Source: JAYQKL01 sp038142705 (GTDB lineage: Bacteria > Pseudomonadota > Alphaproteobacteria > RS24). From it: a DNA stretch of 64,000 nt. The notes under the pieces were generated by a model, which was given only the letters and a program-made list of their open reading frames with translations, was not told where the DNA came from and searched no databases. The position numbers and the translations under genes were made by a program. How positions within the stretch are numbered: position 1 is the stretch's first letter; each line of letters begins with the position of its first letter. Positions 60,659 to 64,000 of the stretch are shown here, in pieces. The DNA lies in assembly GCA_965217015.1 (NCBI GenBank), contig OZ244224.1, forward strand, positions 1,612,001 to 1,676,000. Direction: 5' to 3'.

Positions 60659-61231
60659 CTAATCTTTATCCTTAGGCGTCGTATTGTACCGCATCAGCAA
60701 ACCCATTTGCGAAAACATAAAAATAAAAGTAAGCGGCATATAAGCGAACACTTTAAAGTTAACCCAATCTTGCGTGCTCAGAGAATGCCGCGCCCATTCG
60801 TTCAGGCCCGCGCAAAACAAAAAGAAATAAACCCAGCGCCGTGTTAAAATAAGCCAGCCTTCATCGGATAAGGGCAAAGTCGTGCCGATGAGTTTTTGCA
60901 AAAGGCTAACACGGCGCGTCAGGCCAAGCGCCAATATGATAGCGGCAAAAAGATAAATAATAGTGGGTTTGAGTTTAATAAACCGCTCATCTTGGAAATA
61001 AAGCGTCAGCCCGCCGAAAAAAACCACCAATATTAAGCTGGTGATTTGCATGGCGGTTGGGCGCGCCCCACGCATATAAACCGAGGCTATCGCAATGAGC
61101 ATGGCGAGCATAAACCCAGCTGTTGCAATAAAAAACCCGTCTTCTGGTGGGCGGCCGAGCCAAGTCGCGGCTTTCGCGTTTAACACCAAAAACACCAAGA
61201 GGGGGATAAAATCTTCTAAAAACTGCCGCAT
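60659..61231 (-). CDS. ispZ: Intracellular septation protein A (YciB/IspZ family)
   Basis: A 190-residue membrane protein with about five spans and the family marks MRQFLEDFIPLLVFLVLNAK at the start, GFMLAMLIAIASVYMR in the middle and LNEWARHSLSTQDWVNFKVF near the end. I chose the ATG at 61231 with AAGGACT upstream; the frame continues to 61444 inside the ftsY region without support. IspZ is linked to cell envelope and septation. It follows ftsY on the same strand by about 30 bp. Confidence 0.92.
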   Translation of the reverse strand: MRQFLEDFIPLLVFLVLNAKAATWLGRPPEDGFFIATAGFMLAMLIAIASVYMRGARPTAMQITSLILVVFFGGLTLYFQDERFIKLKPTIIYLFAAIILALGLTRRVSLLQKLIGTTLPLSDEGWLILTRRWVYFFLFCAGLNEWARHSLSTQDWVNFKVFAYMPLTFIFMFSQMGLLMRYNTTPKDKD

Positions 61232-61259
61232 ATGCCAAGTCCTTTTATCTTTTATGGGT

Positions 61260-62207
61260 TTATGCAGACCCTTGTTCTGGGGTTTGGTCAATTGGCTCAT
61301 CAAGCCCGATAAGCGCTTGCGCAAACTGGTGGGCGTCAAACACTTGCAAATCTTCTGCCTGCTCTCCAACCCCGATAAAATGAATGGGCAAAGCCAGCTT
61401 ATCAGCAATCGCCACCAGCACCCCGCCGCGCGCTGTGCCATCAAGCTTGGTCATAATAAGACCGGTCGTTGCCGCTGATTTTTGAAAAATTTCTGCTTGG
61501 CTAATCGCATTTTGTCCAGTGGTGGCATCTAACACCAGTAGGGAGGCATGCGGCGCACTTGCATCAATTTTTTGTAAAACGCGGATAATTTTTTCCAACT
61601 CTGCCATCAGATTGTCATTTGATTGCAAGCGTCCGGCTGTATCAATAATTAAAATATCTGTTTGATTGGCTTTGGCTTGTGTCAGCGCATCAAAGGCTAA
61701 TCCGGCAGCATCGCCGCCTGCTTTAGTGGTCATCACAGGCACATTTGCGCGTTGCCCCCAAATTTGCAATTGTTCAATCGCCGCCGCGCGAAATGTATCC
61801 CCCGCCGCGAGCATAACCGATTTGCCTTCTGCCAAATATTTTTGCGCCAATTTGCCAATTGTGGTTGTCTTGCCCGCGCCATTAACGCCGGTCATTAAAA
61901 TCACAAATGGTTGCGTGTCGGAAATATCAAGTGGCTGGCTTAGTGGCGCGAGTCTGTCCGCAATTATCATCGCAAGATTTTGGCGCAGCTCCTCTTCGCT
62001 CAGTTCGGCATTGAGTTTTTGCTTGCCCAGCGTTTCAATAATTTCAGCACTTGCGCTTAAACCTAAATCGGCTGAAATAAGTGCCTCTTCAAGTTCGGCC
62101 AGCATGTCCGCGGAAATGCGCTTGCCTGTAAAAATACTGCCAATATTTTGGCTGAGTTTTTGACTGCTGCGGGTCAGTCCGGATTTAAGGCGGCGAAACA
62201 AACTCAT
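61260..62207 (-). CDS. ftsY: Signal recognition particle receptor FtsY
   Basis: A 315-residue SRP GTPase. N domain (about 1-90), then G1 TGVNGAGKTTTIGKLA, the FRAAAIEQL box, IIDTAGRLQSN (G3), TKLDGTARGG (G4) and IGVGEQAEDLQVFDA (G5). The long acidic N-terminal A domain of enterobacteria is absent, which is usual in Alphaproteobacteria. It docks ribosome-nascent chains at the inner membrane. Located between mtaB and ispZ. Confidence 0.97.
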   Translation of the reverse strand: MSLFRRLKSGLTRSSQKLSQNIGSIFTGKRISADMLAELEEALISADLGLSASAEIIETLGKQKLNAELSEEELRQNLAMIIADRLAPLSQPLDISDTQPFVILMTGVNGAGKTTTIGKLAQKYLAEGKSVMLAAGDTFRAAAIEQLQIWGQRANVPVMTTKAGGDAAGLAFDALTQAKANQTDILIIDTAGRLQSNDNLMAELEKIIRVLQKIDASAPHASLLVLDATTGQNAISQAEIFQKSAATTGLIMTKLDGTARGGVLVAIADKLALPIHFIGVGEQAEDLQVFDAHQFAQALIGLDEPIDQTPEQGSA

Positions 62208-62220
62208 ATCAACACTCCAG

Positions 62221-63510
62221 TTAGGCCAGCTGTCCGGTCAGGCGTTTGCCATCATTGCCCGTAATGACAAATCTCTGCACCGCGCCAATTGTGAGAGATT
62301 GTTCGTCATTTGAGGTAAAGGCAATTTGTGCAAAAGTTTCACTGCGCGCCAGATTGGGCTTTTCAACAATGGCAGCAACGGTTTTGCCGGTTTGTGTGTT
62401 AAGCCATTTTTGGCGCATCGCGTCCCCTGCTGCGCGCAATTTGGCGGCGCGGTCTTTAATCACCTCGCCTGAAACCTGTGGCATTTTTTCGGCAGGTGTG
62501 CCAGGGCGTTGCGAATAGGGGAAAACATGCAGCCAAACCAGCTCGCATTCCTCAACAAGGCGCAAAGAGTTTTCAAACATCTCATCAGTTTCAGTTGGGA
62601 AGCCCGCAATGATATCTGCGCCAAACACAATATCAGGCCGCCGCCGCTTCATATCCTGACAAAAGGCAATCGCCTGTTCCCGTGTATGGCGGCGCTTCAT
62701 GCGCTTCAAAATCATATTATCCCCCGCCTGTAAGGATAAATGCAAATGCGGCATCACGCGGGGTTCTTCCACCACCATATCCAACAGCTTCGGCTCTAAT
62801 TCAACAGCATCAACCGATGACAAGCGCAAGCGCATTAAGTCAGGAACATTTTTCAAAATGGCTTGTATCAATACCCCCAAGCCCGCTTCGCCAATATCCG
62901 CCCCCCAGCTTGTCATATCAACGCCTGTCAGAACAATTTCCTGATGGCCTTGGGCAACCAATTGCTGGCAATCGCGCACCACATCGGCAATTGGTGTCGA
63001 GCGCGAGTTTCCGCGCCCAAACGGAATAATGCAAAAAGTGCAGCGATGGTCGCAACCGGTTTGCACCTGCACAAAGGCACGGGCGCGGGCCTGCTGCGGC
63101 GCGACTGGACGAGGCTTCGCTTTTGTTAAAGACATAATATCGCCAACCAGATTTGTCGTCTCTGTCACATAGCTTTGCGGCAAAAGTTTTTCTTCATTGC
63201 CAATCAGCTTGGTCACTTCTGGCATGGCTTCAAATTCTTCTGCATTGGTTTGTGCGGCACAGCCTGTCACAAACACAGGTCGCTCTGGGTGCGCACGCGC
63301 TTCCCGACGCACGGTTTGGCGCGCTTGGCGCACAGCCTCTGCGGTCACGGCACAGCTGTTAACAATCGTGGCATTGCTGATGCCCGCTTGCGCCATCGCG
63401 CTTTCAATATAATCACCATCAAGCGCATTTAAGCGGCAGCCAAAATTATGAATGACTCGTTTTTTTGTGTCAGTTTCACTCATCTTGATTTCATTCTCAT
63501 CTGCGCGCAT
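62221..63510 (-). CDS. mtaB: tRNA (t6A37) methylthiotransferase MtaB
   Basis: A 429-residue radical SAM methylthiotransferase. The N-terminal cluster cysteines are in NFGCRLNALDGDYIE, VNSCAVTAEAV and VTGCAAQTNAEEFEA; the radical SAM motif is CDHRCTFCIIPFGRG. A C-terminal TRAM domain follows. It converts t6A to ms2t6A at tRNA position 37, so it acts after TsaD, which is also encoded in this window. An inner Met at residue 10 is an alternative start. The gene starts directly after the dapF stop. Confidence 0.95.
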   Translation of the reverse strand: MRADENEIKMSETDTKKRVIHNFGCRLNALDGDYIESAMAQAGISNATIVNSCAVTAEAVRQARQTVRREARAHPERPVFVTGCAAQTNAEEFEAMPEVTKLIGNEEKLLPQSYVTETTNLVGDIMSLTKAKPRPVAPQQARARAFVQVQTGCDHRCTFCIIPFGRGNSRSTPIADVVRDCQQLVAQGHQEIVLTGVDMTSWGADIGEAGLGVLIQAILKNVPDLMRLRLSSVDAVELEPKLLDMVVEEPRVMPHLHLSLQAGDNMILKRMKRRHTREQAIAFCQDMKRRRPDIVFGADIIAGFPTETDEMFENSLRLVEECELVWLHVFPYSQRPGTPAEKMPQVSGEVIKDRAAKLRAAGDAMRQKWLNTQTGKTVAAIVEKPNLARSETFAQIAFTSNDEQSLTIGAVQRFVITGNDGKRLTGQLA

Positions 63511-63511
63511 C

Positions 63512-64000
63512 TCATGAAAGGCTCAATTGCCCGTCAAACTCAAACGCCACAGGCCCGCGCATCACATAAGTGTTGGCACCGGGCTCATAGCGAATAGTGA
63601 TGATATCATGCTCATTGCGATTAAGGTTAAAGGGCGGCATCACATCAACTTCGGTTTGTAATTCCCCATTAGGGTTGCGTGTCACGCCTAATTCAATGGC
63701 CGCAATGGCGACTGCGCAAGCACCAGTGCCGCAGGCTTGTGTTAACCCTGCCCCGCGCTCCCATGTGTGAATGCCCAAGGTTGGGCGTTCAAATTGTCGA
63801 TATTGCTGCACAAAATTGATATTGGCGCGATTGGGAAACAGCTCATGATGTTCCAGTTCGCTGCCATATTTTGAAGCCATCCATTTGGTTTTTTTCGCTG
63901 CAAAAATAACCGCATGCGGATTGCCCACATTAACCAAAAAAGCGGGCGGCAAGTCAGGGTGCAAAACCACGCCATTGGTTTTGCCAATATCTTTGGCCAG
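63512..64000 (-). CDS. dapF: Diaminopimelate epimerase (5' part beyond window edge)
   Basis: The frame is open from the window edge to the stop at 63512, so only the C-terminal 162 residues are present. The second catalytic cysteine sits in RGAGLTQACGTGACAVAIAA, and FLVNVGNPHAVIF is the substrate-binding block. DapF converts LL- to meso-diaminopimelate for lysine and peptidoglycan. The order dapF-mtaB-ftsY is a known alphaproteobacterial arrangement. Confidence 0.95.
   Translation of the reverse strand: MAKDIGKTNGVVLHPDLPPAFLVNVGNPHAVIFAAKKTKWMASKYGSELEHHELFPNRANINFVQQYRQFERPTLGIHTWERGAGLTQACGTGACAVAIAAIELGVTRNPNGELQTEVDVMPPFNLNRNEHDIITIRYEPGANTYVMRGPVAFEFDGQLSLS

Noticed and set aside
1..64000. 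Mobile elements, prophage, tRNA or rRNA genes
   Set aside because: No transposase, integrase or phage structural protein was seen in the translations, and no tRNA-like cloverleaf or rRNA stretch was noticed in the gaps, though I could not run a scan.

Overview
This window looks like chromosomal core DNA of an alphaproteobacterium, probably a marine, streamlined lineage (SAR116-like is my guess; the sequence alone does not settle the genus). The evidence is neighbour sets typical of Alphaproteobacteria: a DUF1674 protein divergent from rsmB, hemC-hemD-mitofilin-HemY divergent from tsaD, gpsA-YciI-EVE, rlmN-IalB, DUF2794 next to acnA, ccmABCDG, and dapF-mtaB-ftsY-ispZ. No tRNA, rRNA, CRISPR array, insertion sequence or prophage was seen. 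Genes are tightly packed, with many 1-14 bp overlaps.

Layout. 1-5.4 kb: a cut-off methyltransferase, an MFS carrier, a Tat-type amidase, a crotonase and an aldo/keto reductase. 5.4-9.7 kb: a minus-strand operon cysD-cysNC-TetR-tyrosine phosphatase with a perfect palindrome before cysD. 9.9-18 kb: a MaoC hydratase, then the minus-strand run rsmB, rpe, heparinase-like, purH; DUF1674, an alpha/beta hydrolase, a densely folded intergenic stretch and a thermonuclease. 18-24.3 kb: MFS-acs, then gpsA-YciI-EVE-Rieske, and a TetR gene with a 12-bp inverted repeat just upstream. 24.3-31.7 kb: an AT-rich patch, a 40-residue membrane peptide gene with its own terminator, tsaD, the haem genes and a His-rich outer-membrane protein. 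31.9-40.2 kb: YggT, folD, argG, an old-yellow-enzyme homologue, rlmN, IalB, an ECF sigma factor, a SpoU methyltransferase, a quinone oxidoreductase and a pterin dehydratase.

40.2-47.6 kb is the most accessory-looking part: a roughly 960-bp structured leader, a complete type I secretion exporter (TolC-like, ABC, HlyD) without its substrate, and an unrecognised 429-residue protein with different codon use. 47.6-52.6 kb holds the TesA/YbbA/YbbP trio and a Bax-inhibitor-1 protein. 52.6-64 kb holds a membrane protein, DUF2794, acnA, ccmABCDG (including a short ccmD), a Nudix hydrolase, ispZ, ftsY, mtaB and a cut-off dapF.

Two patterns run across the window. Short tandem duplications are common: copies inside genes are multiples of 3 bp (9, 12, 15 or 30), while several copies outside genes are 10 or 13 bp. 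Both TetR-type regulators have an almost or fully perfect long inverted repeat near their own operon start, so each suggests a testable regulator-operator pair.
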